From NCBI GenBank assembly GCA_016713525.1, contig JADJOZ010000016.1, positions 247,590 through 311,589 of the forward strand: DNA of 64,000 bases, given 5' to 3'. The stretch's first letter is position 1, and each line of letters opens with the position of its first letter. The position numbers and the translations under genes are program-made. This document shows, in pieces, positions 36,936 through 45,603 of this stretch. Source of the DNA: Bacteroidota bacterium. Lineage in GTDB: Bacteria; Bacteroidota; Bacteroidia; AKYH767-A; OLB10. Under the pieces are notes generated by a model. The model worked only from the letters and a program-made list of their open reading frames with translations. It did no database searches and was not told the origin of the DNA.

Positions 36936-37723
36936 GCTTTAGTAACCTCATGCCGGCGACAATCCTCGTCGGCATGAATACTGCCATATTCTTTTAATGT
37001 GGCAGTCAGTAATTGTTCATACTGTTTTTTTAATGAACTGAGGTCGTTTTCCGTGAGTCCTTTTGTTTCGATCGGATCATGAATATACACTCTTGTTATT
37101 CCGGGACAACCACCAGTACATTTGAGATGCCCATCAGGTAATAACCTCCAGTTATCAATGTATACTACCGGCACAATAGGCACTTGCTTTTCGATTGCAA
37201 GCTTGAAAGCCCCATTTTTCATTCGTCCCAATACGGGCGCACTTTCCGGAATTGTTGCTTCCGGGAAAATAGCAATACTTATTCCTTTATCAATATCCTG
37301 AGCTGCTCTTATAAATGCTTTGTGTGAACCGATTATAGAACCCCGATCAACCAGAATATTCATTTTATCGAAAAATTGATTGAAAAAAGGCACTTTCTTC
37401 AATTCTGCTTTACCCATAAAGTGAAAATAAACAGGAACAGAAATATAAGTAAGTATGATATCGAGGTAAGATCCATGATTGGGACAAATCACATAGGCTC
37501 TTTCCGGATCTAGTTTATAATCGCGGATGATCCTGTGACGAATTCCAACATTATTAATCAGAAATTTCGCCCATATGCGCTTTAGCTTGAACACCTTGCC
37601 AAACCAATTCTCATTCTTCAACAGCACATAAAACACCGGGAAAAATACCATGAAAGTGAGTATCCCGTTTACAAAAAACAAACACCTCCAGGTTTTTCGT
37701 AGCGCTATTCGGAAAAAATTCAT
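36932..37723 (-). CDS. 1-acylglycerol-3-phosphate acyltransferase (PlsC-like)
   Basis: A 263-residue acyltransferase of the LPLAT family with an N-terminal hydrophobic segment (LFFVNGILTFMVFFPVFYVLL). Motif I is HGSYLD in CPNHGSYLDIIL (H-x4-D catalytic), followed by FPEATIP and the segment PIVPVVYIDNWRLLPDG. It performs the second acylation step of phospholipid synthesis at the membrane or a related transfer. It is transcribed towards bacilliredoxin and away from trpS. Confidence 0.9.
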   Translation of the reverse strand: MNFFRIALRKTWRCLFFVNGILTFMVFFPVFYVLLKNENWFGKVFKLKRIWAKFLINNVGIRHRIIRDYKLDPERAYVICPNHGSYLDIILTYISVPVYFHFMGKAELKKVPFFNQFFDKMNILVDRGSIIGSHKAFIRAAQDIDKGISIAIFPEATIPESAPVLGRMKNGAFKLAIEKQVPIVPVVYIDNWRLLPDGHLKCTGGCPGITRVYIHDPIETKGLTENDLSSLKKQYEQLLTATLKEYGSIHADEDCRRHEVTKA

Positions 37724-37758
37724 CCTGCGAAATTAGGCATTTTTTGTAATTTCGACCC

Positions 37759-38751
37759 ATGGAAACAGTAGTGAGCGGTATCAGGTCGACCGGAAACCTG
37801 CATTTGGGAAATTATTTTGGTGCAATGGGGAATTTTTTGAAAATGCAGCAGGAGTTTAACTGCTTCTTTTTTATAGCTGATTATCATTCATTAACAACAC
37901 ATCCAACCCCGGCTAATTTAAAGAATTCTGTAAAACAGGTACTTGCCGAATATCTGGCCTGCGGTATTGACCCGGAATTATGTACTATATATGTACAAAG
38001 CGATTTGCCTGAAACCGCAGAGCTTTATCTTTTGCTCAACATGAACGCCTATGTGGGTGAACTCGAGCGCTGTACCTCATTTAAGGATAAAATAAGGCAG
38101 CAACCCGATAATATAAATGCGGGACTGCTCACCTACCCTACTTTAATGGCTGCCGATATTCTCATTCATAAGGCTGTTAAGGTTCCTGTTGGGAAAGATC
38201 AGGAACAACATCTGGAAATGGCGCGGACCTTTGGCAACCGTTTCAACCGGCTATATCAGACTGAGACCTTTCCGGAGCCTTATGCTTTCAACTTCGGTAA
38301 TAATCTGGTGAAAGTTCCCGGTTTGGATGGTTCCGGCAAAATGGGAAAATCGGAAGGAGAAGGAAATGCTGTCTTTTTAGCTGATTCTCCGGAAGTAATT
38401 CGCAAAAAAGTAAGGAGGGCTGTTTCTGATTCGGGACCTACACAGCCAAATCAACCTAAACCGGAACCCATTACCAATTTATTTACATTGATGGGTTTGG
38501 TTTCAGAGCCTGCCACCCTGGCACATTTTAATGATGCTTACAATTCCTGCACTATCAGATATGGTGATATGAAAAAGCAGCTCGCCGAAGACATTATCCG
38601 GTTTACGGCTCCTTTGTACGACCGAATCCAGACCATCGTCACTGATGATGTTTTATTAAAAAAGGTGATGGATGCCGGTAAAGAAAAAGCCAAAGAAAGT
38701 GCCTCAAAAACCATTCGGGAGGTCAGGGAAGTAATCGGTTTTCTGAGATAA
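37759..38751 (+). CDS. trpS: Tryptophanyl-tRNA synthetase
   Basis: A 330-residue class I synthetase. HLGNYFGA (HIGH type) at about residues 16-23 and KMGKSEG (KMSKS type) at about 194-200 are the ATP-binding motifs. MNAYVGELERCTSFKDK and VGKDQEQHLEMARTFGNRFN are conserved TrpS sequences. Start ATG 37759 gives METVVSGIRSTGNLHLGN. It is divergent from plsC, 35 bases apart. Confidence 0.96.
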   Translation: METVVSGIRSTGNLHLGNYFGAMGNFLKMQQEFNCFFFIADYHSLTTHPTPANLKNSVKQVLAEYLACGIDPELCTIYVQSDLPETAELYLLLNMNAYVGELERCTSFKDKIRQQPDNINAGLLTYPTLMAADILIHKAVKVPVGKDQEQHLEMARTFGNRFNRLYQTETFPEPYAFNFGNNLVKVPGLDGSGKMGKSEGEGNAVFLADSPEVIRKKVRRAVSDSGPTQPNQPKPEPITNLFTLMGLVSEPATLAHFNDAYNSCTIRYGDMKKQLAEDIIRFTAPLYDRIQTIVTDDVLLKKVMDAGKEKAKESASKTIREVREVIGFLR

Positions 38752-38815
38752 AGCAAACAATGTCTTTGAAGGAAACCCGAAGATAAATTCAGGAACTATT
38801 TAATTGGTATTTCCA

Positions 38816-38846
38816 TTGGAAACCATTGGATGAATCTCTAACTTTG
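38816..38846 (+). promoter_or_regulatory. Bacteroidota promoter for the cytochrome oxidase cluster
   Basis: TTG (38816-38818), a 20-base spacer, and TAACTTTG (38839-38846) match the -33/-7 consensus. The ctaB ATG at 38862 is 16 bases downstream, and the following cox genes are on the same strand. Confidence 0.6.
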
Positions 38847-38861
38847 CGCCTCGAATCTGAA

Positions 38862-39755
38862 ATGGAAAACGGGATTACCATAAACACACCATCAACAATA
38901 GCATCAAAGGTTGCCGATTATGCGGCACTTACCAAAATGAAGCTTTCGTTTTTAGTGGTATTCTCTGCTGCTATGGCTTTCATCATGGGTTCCGCAGGAG
39001 ACGTAAACTGGAGTAAATTTTTATTGCTGATTGCCGGAGGTTTTTTAGTTACCGGAGCTGCAAATGCCTTTAATCAGGTAATTGAAAAGGATCTCGACAA
39101 ATTAATGGATCGTACCCGGATGCGTCCATTAGCTGATGGCAGAATGGGTGTTAGTGAAGCATTGATTGTTTCCTCGCTTTTAGCTGTTTGCGGTTTGGCA
39201 ATCTTATTCACCTTCATGAATACTGCCAGTGGTATTTTAGGACTTATTGCCATTATCAGTTACACAATTATTTATACCCCTCTTAAAAGGATAACCCCAT
39301 TTGCGGTTTTTGTGGGTGCGTTCCCCGGAGCTATTCCCCCTTTGTTGGGATGGGTTGCGGCGACAAATAGCTTCAGCACAGAAGCCTGGGTATTATTCAG
39401 CATTCAGTTTATCTGGCAATTCCCACACTTTTGGGCCATTGCATGGGTGTTGGATGATGATTACAAAAAAGCAGGTTTTGAATTATTGCCTTCAAAAGGT
39501 GGACGCGATAAATCTTCGGCATTCCAGGCTTTCATTTATGCCTTTAGTCTGATTCCGGTTGGAATCATCCCTTACTTTTTCGAATTATCAGGAGTCGTCT
39601 CTATGGTAGTCCTGGTTCTTGCAGGAATTTATTTCACTATTTTGGCTTGGAATCTTTATAAAAGCTGTTCAATGGAAGCAGCACGAAAGCTGATGTTTGG
39701 ATCTTTTATATATCTACCTGTTGTTCAGATAATTATGGTGCTCGATAAAATATAA
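38862..39755 (+). CDS. ctaB: Protoheme IX farnesyltransferase (heme O synthase)
   Basis: A 297-residue UbiA-family prenyltransferase with about nine helices. The first Asp-rich motif is NQVIEKDLDKLMDRTRMRPL, diagnostic for heme O synthase, which attaches a farnesyl group to heme B for aa3/caa3 oxidases. ATG 38862 (MENGITINTPSTIASKVADY) is preferred over an upstream TTG at 38826, because the -7 box lies between them. It starts the run ctaB-cox3-cox3-cox4-sco-DUF420. Confidence 0.94.
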   Translation: MENGITINTPSTIASKVADYAALTKMKLSFLVVFSAAMAFIMGSAGDVNWSKFLLLIAGGFLVTGAANAFNQVIEKDLDKLMDRTRMRPLADGRMGVSEALIVSSLLAVCGLAILFTFMNTASGILGLIAIISYTIIYTPLKRITPFAVFVGAFPGAIPPLLGWVAATNSFSTEAWVLFSIQFIWQFPHFWAIAWVLDDDYKKAGFELLPSKGGRDKSSAFQAFIYAFSLIPVGIIPYFFELSGVVSMVVLVLAGIYFTILAWNLYKSCSMEAARKLMFGSFIYLPVVQIIMVLDKI

Positions 39756-39803
39756 TTCAATGGTAACTACAATTCCGGATCAGAAAATGCAGACTTACAC
39801 AAA

Positions 39804-40337
39804 ATGAACACCTTCAAAATACTGCTGTGGTTGTCTATGGTAAGTATGGTGATGATGTTTGCAGGCCTCACCAGCGGCTACATTGTAAGGCAAGCAGAAA
39901 GTAACTGGTTTGTTTTTGAATTACCATCCATATTTTATTTATCAACAGCCTTTATTATGTTAAGCAGTGGTAGCATGTATTGGGCACTGGCATCTGCTAA
40001 AAAGGACAATAAACAAGGTTTAAGAATCGGACTTATTATAACCCTGGGGCTGGGATTAGCGTTTACATTTACACAGTTTGCTGCCTGGTCTGTTCTCGTT
40101 AAAGAAGGTGTTTTCTTTACAGGAAATCCTTCAGGATCATTTCTTTATGTATTAACAGGATTGCACCTGGTGCATCTTGCAGGAGGGATGATTTACCTCT
40201 TGTATGTGACCACCGGAGCTATCCTGGGAAAGTACCATTCAGGAAATCTGTTACCGCTTGAGTTATGTTCCATATTCTGGCATTTCCTCGACGGATTATG
40301 GTTATATTTATTCATCTTCCTGTTGGTGATCAGGTAA
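39804..40337 (+). CDS. Cytochrome c oxidase subunit III-like protein, first copy
   Basis: A 177-residue heme-copper oxidase subunit III-family protein with five helices; LRIGLIITLGLGLAFTFTQFAAWSVL and HLVHLAGGMIYLLYV are recognisable. A short subunit III paired with a longer one, as here, is common in Bacteroidota caa3/aa3 clusters. It lies 48 bases after ctaB. Subunits I and II are not in the window. Confidence 0.88.
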   Translation: MNTFKILLWLSMVSMVMMFAGLTSGYIVRQAESNWFVFELPSIFYLSTAFIMLSSGSMYWALASAKKDNKQGLRIGLIITLGLGLAFTFTQFAAWSVLVKEGVFFTGNPSGSFLYVLTGLHLVHLAGGMIYLLYVTTGAILGKYHSGNLLPLELCSIFWHFLDGLWLYLFIFLLVIR

Positions 40338-40465
40338 AAAAGCTTATTTAGAATAATTCCAGTTAATAAATTTTTGCGGCAACAATAAAAAAACTATTTA
40401 TTTTGCACCCTGAAACGCAGTTAAGCATCCAACTTGCTGCAAAACAATTCATACACTAATAAACT

Positions 40466-41290
40466 ATGGCAGTAGAAGCAACGACTGAAAAGCCAAAAAA
40501 CAAAGCCTGGGGCGGCGGAGTATCTCCTTACAATGTAAGCTGGGGTAAAATGTACATGTGGTTTTTCCTGGTATCTGACGCATTCACATTCTCATCATTG
40601 ATCATTGCTTACGGGGTAATGCGTCATCGTTTCTCAGACATCTGGCCATTGGCGAATGATGTATTTACCCACTTCCCGTTTATTGAAGGACACATTCCTT
40701 TAGCATATGTGGGATTGATGACCTTCATTCTGATCATGAGTTCGGTTACCATGGTACTGGCAGTGGATGCGGGGCATAAGCGAAACAATAAGGCCGTAGC
40801 CAACTGGATGTTATTAACGATCATAGGTGGATTTATGTTCCTTGGTTCACAGGCTTGGGAGTGGTATCACTTCATTCATGGTACTGAGCAAGGTGCTTAT
40901 ATTATGAACGACGGTACTGTTGCACGCCCTTCCATAAATGCTACTACTCACGAAATTGATCTGAACACATTATTGTTACCCGGTGGCAAAACAGCCACAG
41001 GTGCTGAAGCGGCTGAAATCATAGCCACATCGGAACATTTCCATGGTGCAAACATGGTCAAGAATGAATATGGTCATCCATTGTTTGGCGACTTCTTCTT
41101 CTTCATCACAGGTTTCCACGGATTTCACGTATTTTCAGGGGTAATGATTAACATTATCATATTTATAAATGTATTGAACGGAGTATATATAAAGCGAGGG
41201 CATTATGAACAGGTTGAGAAAACCGGTTTATACTGGCACTTTGTAGATCTTGTATGGGTCTTCGTATTCACATTCTTCTATCTTGTTTAA
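40466..41290 (+). CDS. Cytochrome c oxidase subunit III, second copy
   Basis: A 274-residue subunit III. WFFLVSDAFTFSSLIIAYGVMR starts the membrane domain, then GSQAWEWYHFIHGTEQG and FFFFITGFHGFHVFSGVMINI, then the end TGLYWHFVDLVWVFVFTFFY, all canonical for CoxC. It has an insert between helices IV and V of about 50 soluble residues (NDGTVARPSINATTHEID and LLLPGGKTATGAEAAE). It lies 128 bases after the first copy and is presumably in the same transcript. Confidence 0.93.
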   Translation: MAVEATTEKPKNKAWGGGVSPYNVSWGKMYMWFFLVSDAFTFSSLIIAYGVMRHRFSDIWPLANDVFTHFPFIEGHIPLAYVGLMTFILIMSSVTMVLAVDAGHKRNNKAVANWMLLTIIGGFMFLGSQAWEWYHFIHGTEQGAYIMNDGTVARPSINATTHEIDLNTLLLPGGKTATGAEAAEIIATSEHFHGANMVKNEYGHPLFGDFFFFITGFHGFHVFSGVMINIIIFINVLNGVYIKRGHYEQVEKTGLYWHFVDLVWVFVFTFFYLV

Positions 41291-41311
41291 CAGCAATAAC
41301 TGATCAGGGCT

Positions 41312-41683
41312 ATGTCAGAACATCATAACAACGACAAACACGATTCTAAACACGGTTACTACACAGGTGATATTCACAACCAGTTTGTTGAAGAGCATCA
41401 TCAAAGTAATTCAGTAAGTTCTATCTGGAAAACATTCTGGATATTACTGGTAATTACGCTGTTTGAGGTAGGAATCGCATTCACATCTATACCTCACAGC
41501 ATTCTGATTGTCGTTTTCATTGTGCTTACCATTGTGAAGGCCTATTACATTGTTGCTTATTTCATGCACCTAAAGCATGAGAAACAAGCACTTCGTTACT
41601 CTATAGTTTTGCCTTTTCTGCTCATACTTTATTTGATTGTAATGGCACTGGCAGAAGGAAATTACCTTAACCTTGTCGGGTAA
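41312..41683 (+). CDS. Cytochrome c oxidase subunit IV (caa3-type)
   Basis: A 123-residue protein with three helices (WILLVITLFEVGIAFTSIP, ILIVVFIVLTIVKAYYIVAYF and IVLPFLLILYLIVMAL). It is preceded by a His- and Asn-rich N-terminus (MSEHHNNDKHDSKHGYYTG). The sequence VKAYYIVAYFMHLKHE is typical of the small subunit IV of Bacteroidota oxidases. It lies 21 bases after cox3. Confidence 0.9.
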   Translation: MSEHHNNDKHDSKHGYYTGDIHNQFVEEHHQSNSVSSIWKTFWILLVITLFEVGIAFTSIPHSILIVVFIVLTIVKAYYIVAYFMHLKHEKQALRYSIVLPFLLILYLIVMALAEGNYLNLVG

Positions 41684-41701
41684 TTTCTGTTATAGGTTGT
41701 A

Positions 41702-42370
41702 ATGGCGAAACTAAAACGTGTTAATCAGGTTCTGATTCTTCTTGGGATACTATTAGTCCCTTCCATATTTTATCTGGTAATTTCATCGGGAGAGAACAAC
41801 TATGAAAAGTTGACCATCTTCGGTCCACGGGAACCCGTTGAAGGCAGTCCCGGTGATACTTTGTTTCACACAATACCGGAATTCACACTCACTTCTCATA
41901 CGGGACAGTCGTTCAATTCAGCAACCACTTTAAAAGACAAAATTTTTGTTGCGGAATTTTTCTTTGCAACCTGCCCTACCATCTGTCCGAAAATGACTAT
42001 GCAGATGAAAAGGTTGCAGGAAAAATTCAAAGATGATCCGGAAATTTCATTCGTATCTTTTACGGTAGATCCTGCCCGCGATACCGTTGCTGCCCTGGCT
42101 GCCTATGCAAGTCAGTATGGTGTTGATCCTTCCAGGTGGAACCTGCTTACGGGAGATAAAAAAGTAATTTACGATCTTGCCCGTCATGGTTTTTTTCTGG
42201 CTGCTATGGATGGAGATGGTGGTGAACACGATTTTATTCATTCTGAAAAATTGGTTCTTATCGATAAAGAAAAAAGAATCAGAGGGTATTATGATGGCAC
42301 TGACTATGAAAATGTGAATGAATTAATGGATGAAATTCTGGTGTTGAAGTGGGAGTACAAAAAGAAATAA
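41702..42370 (+). CDS. SCO1/SenC copper chaperone
   Basis: A 222-residue membrane-anchored thioredoxin-like protein with helix ILLGILLVPSIFYLVI. The copper-binding motif is CPTICPKM (CxxxCP), and the His ligand is in DFIHSEKLVLID. Sco proteins deliver copper to the CuA site of subunit II. It lies 18 bases after cox4 and 1 base before the next ORF, consistent with oxidase assembly. Confidence 0.94.
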   Translation: MAKLKRVNQVLILLGILLVPSIFYLVISSGENNYEKLTIFGPREPVEGSPGDTLFHTIPEFTLTSHTGQSFNSATTLKDKIFVAEFFFATCPTICPKMTMQMKRLQEKFKDDPEISFVSFTVDPARDTVAALAAYASQYGVDPSRWNLLTGDKKVIYDLARHGFFLAAMDGDGGEHDFIHSEKLVLIDKEKRIRGYYDGTDYENVNELMDEILVLKWEYKKK

Positions 42371-42371
42371 G

Positions 42372-42914
42372 ATGTTGAATTTTACTGAAGGAAACGAAAA
42401 AGCAATTATGCGCGGGATCTTTATCCTTAGCGGTGTGATATTTATTGCAATAGTAGTTTTGGGTATGTTGCCACAAGCTGCAAACATCCCTCCTTTCGTG
42501 AAATATCTGCCGAAATTGAATGCCCTCATTAATGCTACCTGTTCTGTTTTATTGATAACCTCATTATATCACATACGCAACAAAAATGTGATAATGCACA
42601 AAAAACTGAATCTGATAACATTTGTACTTTCCAGTATTTTCCTTCTTTCCTATGTCACTTTCCATTCATTCGGTGTTGAAACTAAATTTCCGGCCGACAA
42701 TCCTATCCGTCCACTTTATCTTACCATTCTGATTTCACACATCATTCTTGCAGCAGTAGTTTTACCTATGGTATTGATCAGTTTTTATTTTGGTCTCACC
42801 AATAAAGTTGCCGCCCATCGCAAGATTGCAAAATGGTCGTTTCCGATTTGGTTGTATGTTACCGTAACCGGCGTCATTGTTTACCTGATGATTTCTCCCT
42901 ATTATCAGTTTTGA
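42372..42914 (+). CDS. DUF420 membrane protein
   Basis: A 180-residue protein with five or six helices. LNALINATCSVLLITSLYHIRNKNVIMHKKLNLITF and LTILISHIILAAVVLPMVLISFYFGLTNKVAAHRKIAKWSFPIW are the DUF420 pattern, and the conserved His residues probably bind heme or metal. DUF420 proteins are usually encoded with ctaB/sco genes and are thought to help oxidase assembly. The start is one base after the sco stop. Confidence 0.88.
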   Translation: MLNFTEGNEKAIMRGIFILSGVIFIAIVVLGMLPQAANIPPFVKYLPKLNALINATCSVLLITSLYHIRNKNVIMHKKLNLITFVLSSIFLLSYVTFHSFGVETKFPADNPIRPLYLTILISHIILAAVVLPMVLISFYFGLTNKVAAHRKIAKWSFPIWLYVTVTGVIVYLMISPYYQF

Positions 42915-42928
42915 GCCATTTTTTTGCT

Positions 42929-42936
42929 TATATTTG
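42929..42936 (+). promoter_or_regulatory. -7 box upstream of the small Cys protein
   Basis: TATATTTG matches TAnnTTTG, 17 bases before ATG 42954. A TTG at 42911-42913 is 15 bases upstream, slightly short for -33, so this is a moderate call. It would allow the small gene to be expressed apart from the oxidase cluster. Confidence 0.4.
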
Positions 42937-42953
42937 CATCAAATTTCAGTCTC

Positions 42954-43214
42954 ATGAAGCCGATCAAAATCTTCATTACTGCCCTGATTATCACAGGTTT
43001 TACATTAACCGCAACTCCTTCACAAAGCCAGTGCTCGATGTGTCGTGCCGTAGCTGAATCGGGGTCCAAAAATGATGTTAAGAAAACGGCGGCAGGATTA
43101 AACAACGGAATTCTTTATTTACTTTCTATTCCCTACATAATTGGTGGAGTAGCTTTTTATATCTGGAGAAAAAATCGTCGGAAATCAGAGGATATTCCTG
43201 CATCATTCAATTAA
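42954..43214 (+). CDS. Small exported or membrane protein with QCSMCRA motif
   Basis: An 86-residue protein. It has a signal peptide MKPIKIFITALIITGFTLTA, a short soluble part SQSQCSMCRAVAESGSKN with a C-x2-C pair, then a membrane helix (ILYLLSIPYIIGGVAFYIW) and a basic tail RKNRRKSED. I do not know the family name. The C-x2-C motif facing the periplasm and its place right after sco and DUF420 suggest a metal or redox role in oxidase maturation; this is inference. The start ATG 42954 gives the clear signal; an upstream TTG at 42924 is unlikely. Confidence 0.75.
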   Translation: MKPIKIFITALIITGFTLTATPSQSQCSMCRAVAESGSKNDVKKTAAGLNNGILYLLSIPYIIGGVAFYIWRKNRRKSEDIPASFN

Positions 43215-43242
43215 TTCAGTATCACCATTAATATTTAGCGGT

Positions 43243-44298
43243 ATGAAAAAAGTACTCTTCAATACTGCATCCAAAGAGGAGCTAAAACAAAAACTCGCGA
43301 ACGAAACTTTTCGTCGCGTCACCCTGTCATTTTATCGTTATGTAATTATTGAAAATCCGGAAGCATTCCGCGATTGGCTTTATGAAGCGTTCGATTCACT
43401 GGGCGTATTGGGAAGAACTTATATTGCCAATGAAGGAATTAATTCGCAAATCAGTGTTCCGGAATATAATTTCGAAGCGCTGCGTGCGCTGGTCGATTCG
43501 CATTCCTATTTAAATAATGTACCATTCAAAATTGCTGTTGAAGATGATGGCAAATCTTTCTACAAACTAATTGTCAGACTTCGGGAGAAAGTAGTTGCCG
43601 ATGGTTTGCAGGATGAAACATTTGATGTTACCAATGTAGGAAAACACCTTACTGCAAAAGAGTTTAATGCAGCAATGGAACAGCCTGAAACTATTGTTAT
43701 CGATCTCAGGAATCACTATGAAAGTGAAATCGGACATTTTCAGAATGCTATTCTTCCTGATACTGATACCTTTCGTGAAACACTTCCTGTTGCTATTGAT
43801 CAGGTGAAGGATAAAAAAGAAAAGAAAATACTTTTGTATTGCACAGGTGGTATCCGATGTGAAAAAGCCAGTGCCTATTTCCGTCATGTTGGCTTCACCG
43901 ATGTGAATCAGTTGCATGGTGGCATCATTGACTACTACCGACAAATAAAAGCTGAAGGATTGCCTTCCAAATTCATAGGTAAAAATTTTGTTTTCGACGA
44001 TCGTTTGGGTGAACGAATCAGCAATGATATCATTTCAAAATGTCATCAATGTGGTGCTCCCAGCGATCATCATACGAACTGTGCTAATGATGATTGCCAT
44101 TTACTTTTTATTCAATGCGAAGATTGTGCTGCCAAGAATGAAGGCTGCTGCAGTAAAACATGTATCGACTTTATTCATCTTCCATTTGAACAGCAGGTAA
44201 AATTACGCCGTGGTCTCCCTAAACATGATGCAAATTCTGTTTACAGAAAAAGCAGAGTGCGCCCACGATTGAATGAAATGACATTACATCAGAGTTAA
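43243..44298 (+). CDS. trhO: tRNA uridine 5-hydroxylase TrhO (YceA)
   Basis: A 351-residue rhodanese-containing TrhO protein. The N-terminal acylphosphatase-like part has FYRYVIIENPEAFRDWLY and GRTYIANEGINSQIS; the rhodanese domain carries LLYCTGGIRCEKASAY with the active-site Cys. The C-terminal Cys-rich segment (CHQCGAPSDHHTNCANDDC, then CEDCAAKNEGCCSKTC) is part of the long TrhO type and probably binds metal. TrhO hydroxylates U34 in tRNAs decoding NNU codons. It is 28 bases after the small Cys gene. Confidence 0.92.
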   Translation: MKKVLFNTASKEELKQKLANETFRRVTLSFYRYVIIENPEAFRDWLYEAFDSLGVLGRTYIANEGINSQISVPEYNFEALRALVDSHSYLNNVPFKIAVEDDGKSFYKLIVRLREKVVADGLQDETFDVTNVGKHLTAKEFNAAMEQPETIVIDLRNHYESEIGHFQNAILPDTDTFRETLPVAIDQVKDKKEKKILLYCTGGIRCEKASAYFRHVGFTDVNQLHGGIIDYYRQIKAEGLPSKFIGKNFVFDDRLGERISNDIISKCHQCGAPSDHHTNCANDDCHLLFIQCEDCAAKNEGCCSKTCIDFIHLPFEQQVKLRRGLPKHDANSVYRKSRVRPRLNEMTLHQS

Positions 44299-44325
44299 TT
44301 ATATCTGATACCCTTTCGAAAAGCG

Positions 44326-45330
44326 CTATTTACGCTGGACTTCTTTTACAAAATAAGCTGCTGCATCATCAATTGCCTGGTCAACAGAAATGAAATCTAT
44401 TTTTATAGATGATTTTAATTTACTGTTAGCATAGTAATTAATTCCGGATGCGGAGCGTGCTGTTTCTTTCGTAATAACTGGTTTCGATCCTGAGATCATC
44501 GATTTGATTCGCTCCATACGCCAGGCAAATCCTGTCAGTACAGGTCCGGCATGAATATATGGCTTTGGTTTATTCAGTCGGTCTGAAATGCGATCGAAAA
44601 CATCACGAAATGGTTTGCTTTCTCCAACCACAATAAATCGTTCACCGGAAACATTTGATTGCATGAGTTGGATAGCGGCCTTTGAAACGTCTCTGACATC
44701 CACAAAACCATTCACACCATCGGTATAAAATTTAAGTCCCTTTTGCACCTGACCGAAAATCATGGAACTATCAGTCTTCCAGTTACCGGGTCCGATTATT
44801 ACTCCGGGATTAATGATAACTGCATTCAATCCTTCAGCAATGCCCCGCCATACTTCCCTTTCAGCACCATATTTACTAATTGCATATTCAGAATTATGTG
44901 ATGATGTTTTCCAGGTGGCCGACTCATTAATGGTTCCGGGAACTCCGGTACGTCCCAGAGCGGCAATAGAACTCACATGACAGAATTTCGAAATGCCCAT
45001 GTCAATGGAAAAGTTCACCAGATTTGCAGTCCCCTGAATATTGATATTGTGCATAACCTCCCGGTCGGATGGCTGAAACGAAACTTTACCGGCACAATGA
45101 TACACTTGTGTGATATCTCTAAATGCAGCACCCAGGACCGAAATATCGGTGATATCACCTGTAAACCACTCAATTTGGTTCCTTAACGGGGAATTCCCTG
45201 CAATATATCTTTCGATATTACCTTGCCGTGACCCGGTTCGTTGTAACACCCGCACGCTGTTGCCTGCTTCCAGCAAATCGAGTAATATCCGCGAACCCAG
45301 TAAACCAGAACCGCCTGTCAGTAATATCAT
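44326..45330 (-). CDS. NAD-dependent epimerase/dehydratase family protein
   Basis: A 334-residue extended SDR. The N-terminal GGSGLLGSRI is the Rossmann NAD-binding motif, VYHCAGKVSF and YAISKYGAE supply the nucleotide-side and the Y-x3-K active-site motifs, and NPGVIIGPGNW follows. The overall pattern resembles 3-beta-HSD/dihydroflavonol-reductase-like members. ATG 45330 (MILLTGGSG) is preferred over the extension to 45399. The substrate is unknown. It converges with trhO. Confidence 0.85.
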   Translation of the reverse strand: MILLTGGSGLLGSRILLDLLEAGNSVRVLQRTGSRQGNIERYIAGNSPLRNQIEWFTGDITDISVLGAAFRDITQVYHCAGKVSFQPSDREVMHNINIQGTANLVNFSIDMGISKFCHVSSIAALGRTGVPGTINESATWKTSSHNSEYAISKYGAEREVWRGIAEGLNAVIINPGVIIGPGNWKTDSSMIFGQVQKGLKFYTDGVNGFVDVRDVSKAAIQLMQSNVSGERFIVVGESKPFRDVFDRISDRLNKPKPYIHAGPVLTGFAWRMERIKSMISGSKPVITKETARSASGINYYANSKLKSSIKIDFISVDQAIDDAAAYFVKEVQRK

Positions 45331-45557
45331 GGGGCAAAGATAGGCAAACCCTATGAGGTTCAAAATTATCCGGGCATTAAGTATTCTCAAAAAACACATT
45401 GATGGTGCCTTGCAATCAGGACAAACCGGTCATTCTTCTTATATGCACAACCGTTAGTGTTTTTCCTGCATGTTTAACATCTTTTAATGCTAATGAACCG
45501 GCGATCGGCAGGCCGAATATGGATCAGCACAGGTAAAACCCACTAATCAGGTGCTAC

Positions 45558-45587
45558 TTGCCACTTTGCTGCAGTGTTTTATCTTTG
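45558..45587 (+). promoter_or_regulatory. Bacteroidota promoter for tyrS
   Basis: TTG (45558-45560), a 19-base spacer and TATCTTTG (45580-45587) match the consensus exactly. The tyrS ATG is 17 bases after the box. No other gene is seen in the 273 bases between the epimerase start and tyrS. Confidence 0.7.
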
Positions 45588-45603
45588 CAAAAAAAAGCAG
45601 ACT

